This document shows positions 18,205-26,271 of a stretch of 64,000 nt of DNA, piece by piece (position 1 is the stretch's first letter; every line of letters starts with the position of its first letter). The stretch comes from DTU024 sp964518875 (GTDB lineage: Bacteria > Bacillota > Clostridia > Christensenellales > Aristaeellaceae). The stretch spans positions 5,396-69,395 of the forward strand of contig CAZFHI010000007.1 of NCBI GenBank assembly GCA_964518875.1, in the 5' to 3' direction. Both the position numbers and the translations under genes were made by a program. The notes under the pieces were generated by a model that saw nothing but the letters and a program-made list of their open reading frames with translations, did no database searches and was not told where the DNA came from.

Positions 18205-18396
18205 TTATTTTTCATATCCTATAATAAATTTGTTTATAATGTCTTCAATGGGTTCACGATAATTAGTTTCTTTACGGTACTTTCTCAATGCAATAAAATC
18301 AACTATTGGCTCACCCTTTGAAGACCTATTTTGCCATTCCCACCCAGGAAACTCTTTATTATTAGCCTTTGTCTCTGTATAATCTTTTTCGCTCAT
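18205..18396 (-). CDS. Small 63-aa hypothetical protein, possible immunity partner
   Basis: A charged, soluble protein rich in Lys, Glu and Asn; it contains FPGWEWQNRSSKGEPIVDF and no membrane segment. AGAAGG lies 6 bp before the ATG. It starts 15 bp after the GNAT-like gene and is the last gene before a terminator. A small acidic/charged protein directly behind a putative effector suggests an antitoxin or immunity protein, but this is context only and I do not recognise a family. Confidence 0.5.
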   Translation of the reverse strand: MSEKDYTETKANNKEFPGWEWQNRSSKGEPIVDFIALRKYRKETNYREPIEDIINKFIIGYEK

Positions 18397-18411
18397 ATTC
18401 TAACCTTCTTA

Positions 18412-19251
18412 CTAATCATCGACGCCATATTTTTCGATAAGCTTTCTCGCAGCTATTTCATCTATTATCATTCTCTTATTATAAGGTCCTCCAATGTAAT
18501 AAGCACCAAACTCTTTACGATAAAATGGTATTAATTTAGTTATTACATCAAGTATCATATATCCATCATTACCAGCTTCAATACTTTTTTTAACCGCAAA
18601 TGCAGTTAATCTTCCGCCAATATTTTCATACTTCTTTTCCCCTTTAAAATTAGGATTGTGTTTATTGTTGTGCGGTGCAGCTTCAATAAGTGAAAGATGT
18701 GTAAACTCACGCTCTTGTTTAAAAGCTATCCTTCCTTGAACTTCTCCATCGTCTGTTTTAATTTCATAAACTTCATTACCTTTTTTTACTTCTTCGCTCC
18801 AATTAAATTCCCGTCCATTGCTATCTTTAACTTTAGGCTTTGCAGGCACAATAGTAGACTTAACAACCTCCACTGTCTTATGGTTAACAAGCCCTTTTGT
18901 ATTTATTATTGTACCATTTTTAGCGCCTTTATTCAATTTTTCATTGCTCTTTTCTTTGCCTTTTTCAGCACCTTCAATGCTTTGGACATCAGGCTGTGAG
19001 CTTGTTTCCCCCTTATTTAAATAGCTTAATTTCTTACCTTTTAGTTCTTTGGGGCCCTTTGTAATCTTTCCTTCCTCGCTGATAAAAACCTTTGAGCCGT
19101 TTTTCAGGGTAATCCATTGACCCTTTTCATTTCTATTATTGCTATCAAAAGCTGTTTTCTTACCTTGCAACATATATTTTATCTCTTGTGCTTCTTCCAA
19201 TATATCGAGCAGATAAATATATATTTGCAGCATCTTAATTCTTCTATTCAT
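18412..19251 (-). CDS. Phage-derived protein with low-complexity linker and GNAT-like C-terminal domain
   Basis: 279 aa from the chosen ATG at 19251, preceded by GGAG at 8 bp; a further in-frame ATG at 19275 would overlap the previous gene. Residues 1-30 form a helix. The motif GQWITLKNGSKVFISEEGKI at about 46-65 resembles the linker found near the ends of Clostridia phage minor head and tail-associated proteins. A Lys/Glu/Asn/Ser-rich linker follows to about 150. The C-terminal 120 residues have beta strands then YENIGGRLTAFAVKKSIEAG and FYRKEFGAYYIGG, matching the acetyl-CoA loop, helix and final strands of a GNAT fold. It could be an effector or toxin domain on a phage structural scaffold, or a plain acetyltransferase; unproven. 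Confidence 0.5.
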   Translation of the reverse strand: MNRRIKMLQIYIYLLDILEEAQEIKYMLQGKKTAFDSNNRNEKGQWITLKNGSKVFISEEGKITKGPKELKGKKLSYLNKGETSSQPDVQSIEGAEKGKEKSNEKLNKGAKNGTIINTKGLVNHKTVEVVKSTIVPAKPKVKDSNGREFNWSEEVKKGNEVYEIKTDDGEVQGRIAFKQEREFTHLSLIEAAPHNNKHNPNFKGEKKYENIGGRLTAFAVKKSIEAGNDGYMILDVITKLIPFYRKEFGAYYIGGPYNKRMIIDEIAARKLIEKYGVDD

Positions 19252-19255
19252 AAAA

Positions 19256-19585
19256 CTATCTCCAAAGCAGCCCATAATCGGTGCTTAAATTATCCTTTTT
19301 AGGGTCTTTCCCCACCGCCTCATCAGTTTGCGGGCTTATATAGATCTCACCAGCTAACAAATGTTCATATTGATATAAAAGGTTGGCAGTTTCATGTATT
19401 AGTCCTGAAAGCATCGGCACATTAAGCGCCACTACCTCTCCATCTTCAAAACGTATGCTTATAAGCCAGCATTTAAGTATCTCGTGCCATCTTACCTGAA
19501 CATCAAAAATAACATTTTCTCCGTTTATATCGACTGTTAATTTATAACTCTGATTTAAATTATCTGATAATATAAATTCTTTCAT
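19256..19585 (-). CDS. Phage baseplate plug-like protein (Pam3 gp18 / DUF6983 type)
   Basis: 109-aa protein from the ATG at 19585, which follows AGAAGGTG; an upstream ATG at 19606 is less well placed. LTVDINGENVIFDVQVRW, CWLISIRFEDGEVVALNVPML and LLYQYEHL.AGEIYI match the strand pattern of the small baseplate plug proteins of contractile phages. Family size is about 100-110 aa. It is 4 bp upstream of the GNAT-like gene. Other baseplate genes are missing, so it is a remnant or has been repurposed. Family call from memory of the pattern, moderately sure. Confidence 0.55.
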   Translation of the reverse strand: MKEFILSDNLNQSYKLTVDINGENVIFDVQVRWHEILKCWLISIRFEDGEVVALNVPMLSGLIHETANLLYQYEHLLAGEIYISPQTDEAVGKDPKKDNLSTDYGLLWR

Positions 19586-19619
19586 GACAGCACCTTCTTG
19601 AACCAATTTCGTACATTAT

Positions 19620-19883
19620 TTATGCCTTTTTTACTGTATTAACAGCGTTATTCACTTTCCCGTCAGTATAAGGGCTTCTATACCAAGTTATATCAGATAA
19701 AACGCTAGGATTCTGGTCTTCAACTACCTGCGTAGGTTCAAGCTTTCCATTGCTTCTATGCTTCTTTTTACTTTTAGCTACAGGCGCAGTTACTATCATT
19801 TCTTTAAACACCAGAGTTGCCAGCATAGCATAATTAACGTGCTGTTTATCCTTAACGTCTTCGGCGTTTTCAGCCAGCTCCAA
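19620..19883 (-). CDS. Hypothetical protein of the phage-derived cassette, start uncertain
   Basis: From TTG at 19883 it encodes 87 aa ending in an Asn/Val/Lys-rich tail, with HVNYAMLATLVFKEMIVTAPVA in the middle. The frame stays open upstream to 19988 and reads plausible protein, but contains no ATG, GTG or TTG; an ATT at 19971-19973 sits 9 bp after a strong AGGAGG (19983-19988). Either an ATT start (117 aa) or a frameshifted N-terminus is possible. Not recognised; the position before a baseplate-like gene suggests phage origin. Confidence 0.4.
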   Translation of the reverse strand: MELAENAEDVKDKQHVNYAMLATLVFKEMIVTAPVAKSKKKHRSNGKLEPTQVVEDQNPSVLSDITWYRSPYTDGKVNNAVNTVKKA

Positions 19884-20000
19884 TATATGCTGGCGCTCTA
19901 TCTTGACAACCGCATCAAACGAATAACATTTTCCCCATAAATTATATGCACTCTCTGTACAGGTCTTTTCAATATCAGCACGCCTCCTTTAATTGCAATA

Positions 20001-20024
20001 TAAAACCGCCGGCTAAGCCGGCGG
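20001..20024 (-). terminator. Terminator of the deoC-phosphomutase operon
   Basis: A perfect 8-bp GC stem, CCGCCGGC/GCCGGCGG (20006-20013 and 20017-20024), is followed on the minus strand by TTTTAT. It insulates the phage-derived cassette from read-through. Confidence 0.75.
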
Positions 20025-20036
20025 TATGCACCGCGT

Positions 20037-20122
20037 CTTCAAGGCGATGGTACTGGCCGCATCTCAAAACGCTTTGAAAAGTCTGTCAACCGCAATTCTT
20101 TTTTCAGACCGCCGCTAAAGCT
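20037..20122 (+). repeat. 86-bp imperfect direct repeat, right copy
   Basis: Partner of 18058-18143. It lies directly downstream of the phosphomutase stop codon. On the minus strand it reads LRLTDFSKRFEMRPVPSP then stop; the left copy keeps that reading with an internal stop, so a decayed coding origin is possible. Confidence 0.7.
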
Positions 20123-20138
20123 ACAAAGAATAAAACGT

Positions 20139-21818
20139 TCAGGTGAATATGAAGCGCACCTGCGCTTCAAGCTCTTCAAGCCTGCTTTGCGCCTTTTTGC
20201 GGTTTTCAGCTGAAATGCAGAAATACGCCTTAAGCTTAGGCTCGGTTCCGGAGGGCCTCAGGGCAAGCCACGAGCCGTCCGAGAAAATATATTTAAGCAC
20301 GTTTTCTTTTGGATACAGACCGAAACCTTCTTTTTGATTTACATCGTTTAAATAGTCCGTTGTACTTATTATTCCGGGGAAAGGCTCTTTATCTTTTCTA
20401 AGGCTTGCAAGTTTTTCCTGCATATCTTGCGCGGCGTTTTCTCCTTCAACAGAGAACGTTATAAGCTCGTTAAGCTCAAAGCCGTACTTATCATGCAAGA
20501 TATTAAGCTTATCCAAAAGCGTCATGCCCTGAGCCTTTGCCTGAGCCGCCGCTTCGCATATGAGCAGCGCGGCCACGGACGCATCCTTGTCCTTAACGTG
20601 TTTTCCAGCAAGGTAACCGTAGGATTCCTCAAATCCAAAAAGAAAATCGAAGCTTTTCTGGCTGTCGTTGTTTTCCTTTGCTTTTTCAAACTGGGATATT
20701 TTTTCGCCTATGTACTTAAAACCTGTGAGCGTCAAAAAGTATTCCGCGCCATAGCTTTCAGCTATCTTTTTACCAAGCCCGCCCGTAACTATCGTGCTTA
20801 TTACGGCTGCGCGGCTCTTGTCTTTTTCTGGATCTTTGCTTAGAAGATAGTCTGTAAGCAGCGCGCCTGCGTCGTTGCCGCTAAGAAAAACATATTCGCC
20901 TTTATGCAGCACGCTTACACCTATGCGATCGGCATCAGGGTCTGTTCCTAAAACTATATCCGCGTTTATACTTTTGGCTAAATCCACTCCCATTTTAAGC
21001 GCCCTGTGGTCTTCAGGGTTAGGGGTGGGAACGGTAGGGAAATTGCCGTCCTGCACCGCCTGCTCCTTTACTATATGCAAGTTTGAAAATCCAGCTTTTT
21101 TAAGCGTTCTGCTTACAGGCGCAAGACCTGTTCCGTGCAGGGGCGTATATACTATGCTTAAATTCTGCTTTTCATTTAAGTTAAACAGACGCTGCTGCGA
21201 TAGCACGGCATCGACAAAGCTTTCCGTAAGGTCAATGCTTACAAGCAGGCTTTCGTCCATTTGAAATTTAAGGGAGCGTATATCTTTAATTTCCCGCATG
21301 CTTTCCGCTACTTTTTTTGCTTTGTCAGGCACAAGCTGGCAGCCTTCTTCATCGTAGACCTTGTAGCCGTTGTATTCCTTTGGGTTGTGGCTTGCTGTAA
21401 TCACAACGCCCGCAAGGCAGTTTAAATGCATTACAGAAAAGCCGAGCATCGGCGTTGGGCAAGGCTCTTCAGGCAGATAAGCCTTTATGCCGTTTGAAGT
21501 TAGTATTTCGGCCGCCGCGTGCGCAAACTTGCGGCTGTTAACGCGGGTGTCATAGCCTAAGGCTACGCCGCGGGATTTACAAACGCTTTCCCCGTATTTT
21601 TTTAACAGCAGGCTGCTAAGAGCCTGCGTTGCAAGGCCGACGGTGTAACGGTTCATGCTGTTTGTGCCTACGTTCATCCTGGCCCTGAGCCCGCCCGTTC
21701 CAAAATGCAGGCTGCCGGAAAAAAGCTCCTTCGCTTTTTGCGGGCTTAAATTCGCGCATATATTCCGCGTTTCCTCATCAAAAAACGGGTCGCTTGCCCA
21801 TATCTCCTGCTGAGTCAT
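20139..21818 (-). CDS. Phosphoglucomutase / phosphomannomutase family phospho-sugar mutase
   Basis: 559-aa enzyme interconverting hexose (or pentose) 1- and 6-(5-)phosphates in the cytoplasm. Four signature regions are present: the phosphoserine loop TASHNPKEYNGYKV near residue 140, the metal loop GTDPDADRIGV near 295, the sugar-binding loop GFEESYGYLAG near 405, and the phosphate-binding RPSGTEPKLKAYF near 520. The length fits the Bacillota PgcA-type alpha-phosphoglucomutase. The ATG overlaps the deoC stop (ATGA). Beside deoxyribose-phosphate aldolase it could act as a phosphopentomutase-like enzyme in deoxynucleoside breakdown; sequence alone cannot choose. Confidence 0.9.
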   Translation of the reverse strand: MTQQEIWASDPFFDEETRNICANLSPQKAKELFSGSLHFGTGGLRARMNVGTNSMNRYTVGLATQALSSLLLKKYGESVCKSRGVALGYDTRVNSRKFAHAAAEILTSNGIKAYLPEEPCPTPMLGFSVMHLNCLAGVVITASHNPKEYNGYKVYDEEGCQLVPDKAKKVAESMREIKDIRSLKFQMDESLLVSIDLTESFVDAVLSQQRLFNLNEKQNLSIVYTPLHGTGLAPVSRTLKKAGFSNLHIVKEQAVQDGNFPTVPTPNPEDHRALKMGVDLAKSINADIVLGTDPDADRIGVSVLHKGEYVFLSGNDAGALLTDYLLSKDPEKDKSRAAVISTIVTGGLGKKIAESYGAEYFLTLTGFKYIGEKISQFEKAKENNDSQKSFDFLFGFEESYGYLAGKHVKDKDASVAALLICEAAAQAKAQGMTLLDKLNILHDKYGFELNELITFSVEGENAAQDMQEKLASLRKDKEPFPGIISTTDYLNDVNQKEGFGLYPKENVLKYIFSDGSWLALRPSGTEPKLKAYFCISAENRKKAQSRLEELEAQVRFIFT

Positions 21819-22462
21819 TTTGTGTATGCTTTTACGGCGCTGCTAGCTCCTATACGGTCAGCCCCCGCTGATAAGAAAGCTTCTATGTCTTCCTTAGTGC
21901 GTATGCCGCCTGAAGCCTTTATCTTTACATCTTTTCCTATGTGCAGCTTAAAAAGCTTTACATCCTCAAGCTGAGCGCCCGCCGTTCCAAAGCCTGTTGA
22001 AGTTTTTATATAGTCCGCTTTGGCGTTTGTCAGGCATTCGCAAAGCTTTATTTTTTCTTCTTCAGTAAGGTAGCATGTTTCAACTATTACTTTTAGTATG
22101 TGCTTGCCGGCGGCTTCCCTGAGAACTTTAAGCTCTTGTTCTACCTTATCAAACATTTTGTCCTTGACGTACCCTAAATTTACAACAACGTCAACTTCGT
22201 CGGCGCCGTTTTGCAGGGCGTCTGTTATTTCTGCTTTTTTAACAGCTGTTGTGCTGTACCCCAGCGGGAAACCTATTACGGTGCAGATGGTTATCCTGTC
22301 GCCGTAAGCTTCTGAAGCCCTTTTTACAAAGCTTGGAGGTATGCAGACCGACGCTGTGTTATACTTTATTGCTTCTTCACAAAGCGATTTTATCTGCTCC
22401 CAGGTAGAAACTGCCTTAAGCAGGGTGTGGTCTACATGGGACAATGCTTCTTGCGCGTCCAT
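21815..22462 (-). CDS. deoC: Deoxyribose-phosphate aldolase
   Basis: Cleaves 2-deoxyribose-5-phosphate to glyceraldehyde-3-phosphate and acetaldehyde. The 215-aa TIM barrel has DHTLLKA at the N-terminus, VCIPPSFV, VIGFPLGYST, the proton-relay Asp in DEVDVVVNLGY, KVIVETCYL with the Schiff-base region following, and YIKTSTGFGTAGA with the catalytic Lys. The ATG at 22462 has AAAGGAG 7 bp upstream; the ATG at 22504 would add an atypical extension. It is co-transcribed with the phosphomutase, which suggests deoxynucleoside salvage. Confidence 0.95.
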   Translation of the reverse strand: MDAQEALSHVDHTLLKAVSTWEQIKSLCEEAIKYNTASVCIPPSFVKRASEAYGDRITICTVIGFPLGYSTTAVKKAEITDALQNGADEVDVVVNLGYVKDKMFDKVEQELKVLREAAGKHILKVIVETCYLTEEEKIKLCECLTNAKADYIKTSTGFGTAGAQLEDVKLFKLHIGKDVKIKASGGIRTKEDIEAFLSAGADRIGASSAVKAYTK

Positions 22463-22540
22463 ATTGATGCTCCTTTCAAATTTACTTTGAATATATTGTG
22501 CCATATTGCTTAAAAATTTTCAATGCTTAACGGCTTTTTA

Positions 22541-22567
22541 TAAAAACAAACCGCCGTTTAAGGCGGT
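22541..22567 (-). terminator. Hairpin with T-run upstream of deoC
   Basis: ACCGCC/GGCGGT stem (22550-22567) followed on the minus strand by TTTGTTTTTAT. It is a second terminator after trxA or a leader attenuator about 80 bp before deoC. Confidence 0.5.
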
Positions 22568-22693
22568 CTGAATATATGAATAAATTATTGTTTAAATAGT
22601 TTAACAGGCAAAGCTGAATAATTAAAATAGTTAAAAGCTTAAGACGCTGTGAAACGTACTCGGCGCGCATTTTAGCTTTACGGGGATTAAGCT

Positions 22694-22725
22694 AAAAAAA
22701 TAAGGCTGCCATATATGGCAGCCTT
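22694..22725 (-). terminator. Terminator of trxA
   Basis: AAGGCTGCCATATATGGCAG is a self-complementary stem (about 22702-22725); a seven-T run follows on the minus strand. Confidence 0.85.
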
Positions 22726-22730
22726 AAAGC

Positions 22731-23039
22731 TTATTTAATAAGGCCTAGCAGATCCTTCTTGCTGCGCACGCCTATGGATTTGTTTGTTTCCTTGCCGTCT
22801 TTAAAGGCGATTATGGTAGGTATGCTCATAACGCCAAACTGCTGCGCAAGCGCGGGCTGCTCGTCGACGTTCACCTTGCCTACTTTTATATCGGGATTTT
22901 CATCAGCGATTTCGTCTATTACGGGGGAGACCATGCGGCACGGGCCACACCATGACGCCCAGAAATCCACAAGCACTGGCTTGTCCGACTGGAATACTTC
23001 TTTATCGAAGTTTTCTTTTGTTAAAGTTACTACTGACAT
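22731..23039 (-). CDS. trxA: Thioredoxin
   Basis: Small cytoplasmic dithiol reductase, 102 aa. The active site WCGPC is at residues 30-34 in DFWASWCGPCRM, the buried Asp is in VDFW, and the cis-proline is in MSIPTII near residue 75. The ribosome site is AAAGG. It has its own terminator; leuS lies 88 bp upstream and a -10-like TATACT in that gap suggests a separate promoter. No thioredoxin reductase gene is in the window. Confidence 0.97.
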   Translation of the reverse strand: MSVVTLTKENFDKEVFQSDKPVLVDFWASWCGPCRMVSPVIDEIADENPDIKVGKVNVDEQPALAQQFGVMSIPTIIAFKDGKETNKSIGVRSKKDLLGLIK

Positions 23040-23083
23040 TTTAGATCAACCTTTCAAATATGCTTAAATTATTTTTAGAATCA

Positions 23084-23097
23084 AACCACTATTGGTT
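23084..23097. promoter_or_regulatory. Inverted repeat downstream of the likely trxA -10 box
   Basis: AACCACTATTGGTT is a 5-bp perfect inverted repeat with a four-base centre, directly after a minus-strand TATACT (about 23102-23107). Its position in the initial transcribed region would suit a repressor; the factor is unknown. Confidence 0.3.
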
Positions 23098-23127
23098 ACA
23101 ATAGTATAATACCACCCGCGTTTGTTT

Positions 23128-25548
23128 TTAAACATCCTTTGCGACTATATTTAAAAGCCTGCCTGGGATAAAAATGGTTTTAACGACGTTTTTGCCTTGA
23201 AGCAGTTTCTGTATATTATCGTTATTATTGATAAGCTCTTCCGCTCCTTTCTGGTCTAAGTCGCTTGGAACGGTCAGCTTAAGGCGAAGCTTGCCGTTTA
23301 TCTGCACCGCTATTTCCACTTCTGGCAGAACAAGGTACTTTTCTTCGTATTCAGGCCATTTTTGCTTGAATATCGGTTCTCCAAGCTTCTGGCGCTGCCA
23401 TATCTCTTCGCATATGTGCGGCGCTACGGGGTCTAAAACAAGCAGAAGGTATTTAAGCTCTCCCTTTGTAATGCTTTTTTTAGCGTACACCTCGTTAACA
23501 AAGCTCATCATGGCGGCTATGGCTGTGTTGTACTTCATGCTTTCATAGTCTTCGCTAACCTTTTTAACCATGCTGTGCACGCTGTATAGCATGTCTTTAC
23601 GCACAGAGTCGCTCTGCGTAACCATGTCCTGCAAACGCCATACCCTTTCAAGGAACCTGCGGCAGCCCTTCGCACCGTTTGTGCTCCATGGTATAGCCTG
23701 GTCAAATGCGCCCATAAACATTTCGTACAGGCGGAAAGCGTCGGCGCCTATGTCGTTCACCATATCGTCCGGGTTTATAACGTTTCCGCGGCTCTTGCTC
23801 ATTTTTTCGCCGTTTTCGCCTAAAATCATGCCGTGGCTTGTGCGCTTCTGGTATGGTTCGGGGGCTGATACAAGCCCTAAATCATGCAGGAAAAGATGCC
23901 AGAAACGGCTGTAAAGCAGGTGCAGCGTTGTATGCTCCATGCCGCCGTTGTACCAGTCGACAGGCATCCAGTAATCAAGCGCTTTTTTGGAAGCAAATTC
24001 CTTGTCGTTGTGCGGGTCGCAGTAGCGCATAAAATACCAGCTTGAGCCAGCCCATTGGGGCATGGTGTCCGTTTCTCTCTTCGCAGGGGCGCCGCATTTA
24101 GGGCAAGTAGTGTTTACCCAGTCGTGTACGCGCGAAAGAGGGCTTTCGCCGTCGTCCGTAGGCTCGTAATTGGCTAAATCCGGCAGCAGAAGCGGCAGGT
24201 CCTTTTCGCTTAAAGGCACTATGCCGCAGTTAGGACAATGCACAACAGGTATGGGCTCGCCCCAGTATCTCTGGCGGCTGAACACCCAGTCACGCAGCTT
24301 ATAGTTTACCTTGCGCCTGCCTATGCCGTTTTCTTCCAAAAACGACATTATTTTTTCCTTGGCTTCTTTAACTTGCAGACCGTTCAGAAAACCGGAGTTT
24401 ACTAGTTCGCCGCTTTCAACGTCTGTGTAAGCGGCTTCTTCAACATTTCCGCCTTTAACAACTTCAACTATGGGGAGTGAAAACTTTTTAGCAAACGCCC
24501 AGTCTCTTTCATCGTGCGCAGGAACGGCCATAACGGCGCCTGTGCCGTAGGAAATAAGCACATAGTCTGAAACCCATACGGGTATTTTTTTGTTGTTAAC
24601 AGGGTTTACGGCGTACACGCCCTTAAGCGGCACGCCGGTTTTTTCTTTAGAAAGCTCAGTGCGCTCAAAATCGCTTTTTTTGGCGGCGTAATCCCTGTAT
24701 TCAAGGACTTCGTCGTAGTTTTCTATATTGTTCTTAAGCTTTGTTACAAGGTGGTGTTCAGGCGCGAGCACCATATATGTAGCTCCAAAAAGCGTATCGG
24801 GGCGGGTGGTGAATACGGTAATCGTTTCATCGGTTCCATCTATTTTAAACTGAACCTCCGCGCCTGTGCTTTTGCCTATCCAGTTTCTTTGCTGCTGCTT
24901 GACCTGGTCTATAAAGTCCACATGGTTTAAGCCTTCAAGCAGCTTATCCGCGTACGCTGTTATTTTAAGCATCCATTGGTTCTTTACTTTCCGTATAACT
25001 TCGCTTCCGCAGCGCTCGCAAACGCCGTTTACTACTTCTTCGTTTGCAAGACCCGTTTTGCAGCTCGTGCACCAGTTTATTGGCATTTCAGATTTGTATG
25101 CAAGGCCGCGCTTATAAAGCTGTAAGAATATCCACTGCGTCCACCTGTAATATGAAGGATCTGCCGTGCATACTTCCCTTGTATAGTCAAAGCTGAAGCC
25201 GAGCATTTTAAGCTGCTTTCTAAAGTGATCTATATTTTCACGCGTTACCTTCTGCGGCGCAACATGGTTTTTAATAGCAAAGTTTTCCGTAGGAAGACCG
25301 AAAGCGTCCCATCCCAAAGGATAAAGTACATTATAGCCTTCCATGCGCCTTTTTCTCGCGATAATATCCATAGCGGTGTTGCTGCGCGGGTGCCCCACAT
25401 GCAGACCTGCCCCTGAAGGGTAGGGGAACTCTATTAAGCAGTAGTACTTGGGCAAGCTGTAATCGTCCTTAGCTGTAAAAGCCCCTTCCTTTTCCCAAAT
25501 TTCCTGCCATTTTTTTTCAATAGCCTGAGCGTCATAATTATTATCCAT
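23128..25548 (-). CDS. leuS: Leucyl-tRNA synthetase
   Basis: Charges tRNA-Leu with leucine. The 806-aa class Ia enzyme has the HIGH-type motif HVGH in YPSGAGLHVGHPRS near residue 50, a zinc-finger pair CTSC and CERC near 160-175, the editing-domain motif TTRPDTLFGATYMVLAPEH near 250, a second CPNC/CPKC cluster near 435 and 480, and KMSKS near 575. The length is normal for bacterial LeuRS. AAGGAGGCGGCAGC precedes the ATG, and a promoter lies within 52 bp, so there is no room for a T-box leader. Confidence 0.97.
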   Translation of the reverse strand: MDNNYDAQAIEKKWQEIWEKEGAFTAKDDYSLPKYYCLIEFPYPSGAGLHVGHPRSNTAMDIIARKRRMEGYNVLYPLGWDAFGLPTENFAIKNHVAPQKVTRENIDHFRKQLKMLGFSFDYTREVCTADPSYYRWTQWIFLQLYKRGLAYKSEMPINWCTSCKTGLANEEVVNGVCERCGSEVIRKVKNQWMLKITAYADKLLEGLNHVDFIDQVKQQQRNWIGKSTGAEVQFKIDGTDETITVFTTRPDTLFGATYMVLAPEHHLVTKLKNNIENYDEVLEYRDYAAKKSDFERTELSKEKTGVPLKGVYAVNPVNNKKIPVWVSDYVLISYGTGAVMAVPAHDERDWAFAKKFSLPIVEVVKGGNVEEAAYTDVESGELVNSGFLNGLQVKEAKEKIMSFLEENGIGRRKVNYKLRDWVFSRQRYWGEPIPVVHCPNCGIVPLSEKDLPLLLPDLANYEPTDDGESPLSRVHDWVNTTCPKCGAPAKRETDTMPQWAGSSWYFMRYCDPHNDKEFASKKALDYWMPVDWYNGGMEHTTLHLLYSRFWHLFLHDLGLVSAPEPYQKRTSHGMILGENGEKMSKSRGNVINPDDMVNDIGADAFRLYEMFMGAFDQAIPWSTNGAKGCRRFLERVWRLQDMVTQSDSVRKDMLYSVHSMVKKVSEDYESMKYNTAIAAMMSFVNEVYAKKSITKGELKYLLLVLDPVAPHICEEIWQRQKLGEPIFKQKWPEYEEKYLVLPEVEIAVQINGKLRLKLTVPSDLDQKGAEELINNNDNIQKLLQGKNVVKTIFIPGRLLNIVAKDV

Positions 25549-25571
25549 GCTGCCGCCTCCTTATGTGGGAC

Positions 25572-25600
25572 AGTATAATCAGTTTTTTATGGAATGTAAA
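25572..25600 (-). promoter_or_regulatory. Promoter of leuS
   Basis: On the minus strand TTTACA (25595-25600) and TATACT (25572-25577) are 17 bp apart, with the start codon only about 23 bp beyond the -10 box. Confidence 0.6.
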
Positions 25601-26114
25601 GGCGTGCCCGGTTGTAGCTTTCGTTGTAAAATAAACCGGCTAAATAATTAAACTGTATTGCTAAAATATATATTAAATTTAACCATGTAAAATATATGGA
25701 TAATTTGTAGCTTTTAGCTGAAATAATAAGGGCGCGCCTGAATTTAAGGAAGCCTATGAAAAAAGCTATCGTTTAATAAGAGCTTAATTTTTTAAATCTG
25801 GTTTATTACATTGGTACTATATGTGAAAGACGCAGCTTTTTCTATAATTTTTTTCACTCTATAAGCTGATGTGCTTAATTGATATGACATTCAATTTTTA
25901 AGCGTTGCTTATAATAAAAAAAATCAAAACTGTTGTTTTAAGCGCGACCGTTAAAAAATAATGATATGTTTAATTTACGCCACTTATATTAATTTAGCCA
26001 GACATATTTTTTGCTGTAATCTTACTTTTTGCCCGTAATTTTTATTCGGCTTCGCTTTTTTATTATTATTTTTATAATATAAAAGTTAAAAACGCTTTTA
26101 AAAAAACCTTACAA

Positions 26115-26140
26115 ACAAAAACCCTGCCGCGAGGCAGGGG
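26115..26140 (-). terminator. Terminator of the peptidoglycan-binding repeat gene
   Basis: CCCTGCC/GGCAGGG (26122-26128 and 26133-26139) with a minus-strand TTTTTGTTTG tail, about 130 bp past the stop codon. Confidence 0.75.
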
Positions 26141-26271
26141 AAAAATGAATAGTTTATTTTTACAATTTTTATTATCTCATGGCCGCTTGCAAAGCGGCGT
26201 TCAAGCAGTTTAACCACTTACAATATTAAAGCTAAGCGATTTGAACGCTTATATTTTAACGGCTTTAAAGC

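Larger units (their letters stand above)
18144..20036. mobile_element. Prophage-derived cassette inserted between pmbA and the phosphomutase gene
   Basis: About 1.9 kb, visibly more AT-rich than both sides, lying between 86-bp direct repeats in a convergent intergenic space. It holds four leftward small genes: an unrecognised 87-117-aa protein, a baseplate-plug-like protein, a protein with a phage-structural-type linker and GNAT-like end, and a 63-aa protein. Terminators stand at both ends. No integrase, portal or replication gene is present, so it is a remnant or a domesticated morphon fragment. Confidence 0.55.
25549..26271. other. AT-rich intergenic region upstream of leuS
   Basis: Apart from the leuS promoter at the left edge and the terminator near 26120, I see no gene, RNA motif or repeat in these 720 bp. 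It contains many short A/T runs and scattered stops in all frames, consistent with a decayed locus. Confidence 0.5.

Noticed and set aside
25549..26271. T-box leader upstream of leuS
   Set aside because: No specifier or GGTGG T-box motif; the predicted promoter starts transcription about 20 bp before the ATG, leaving no room.
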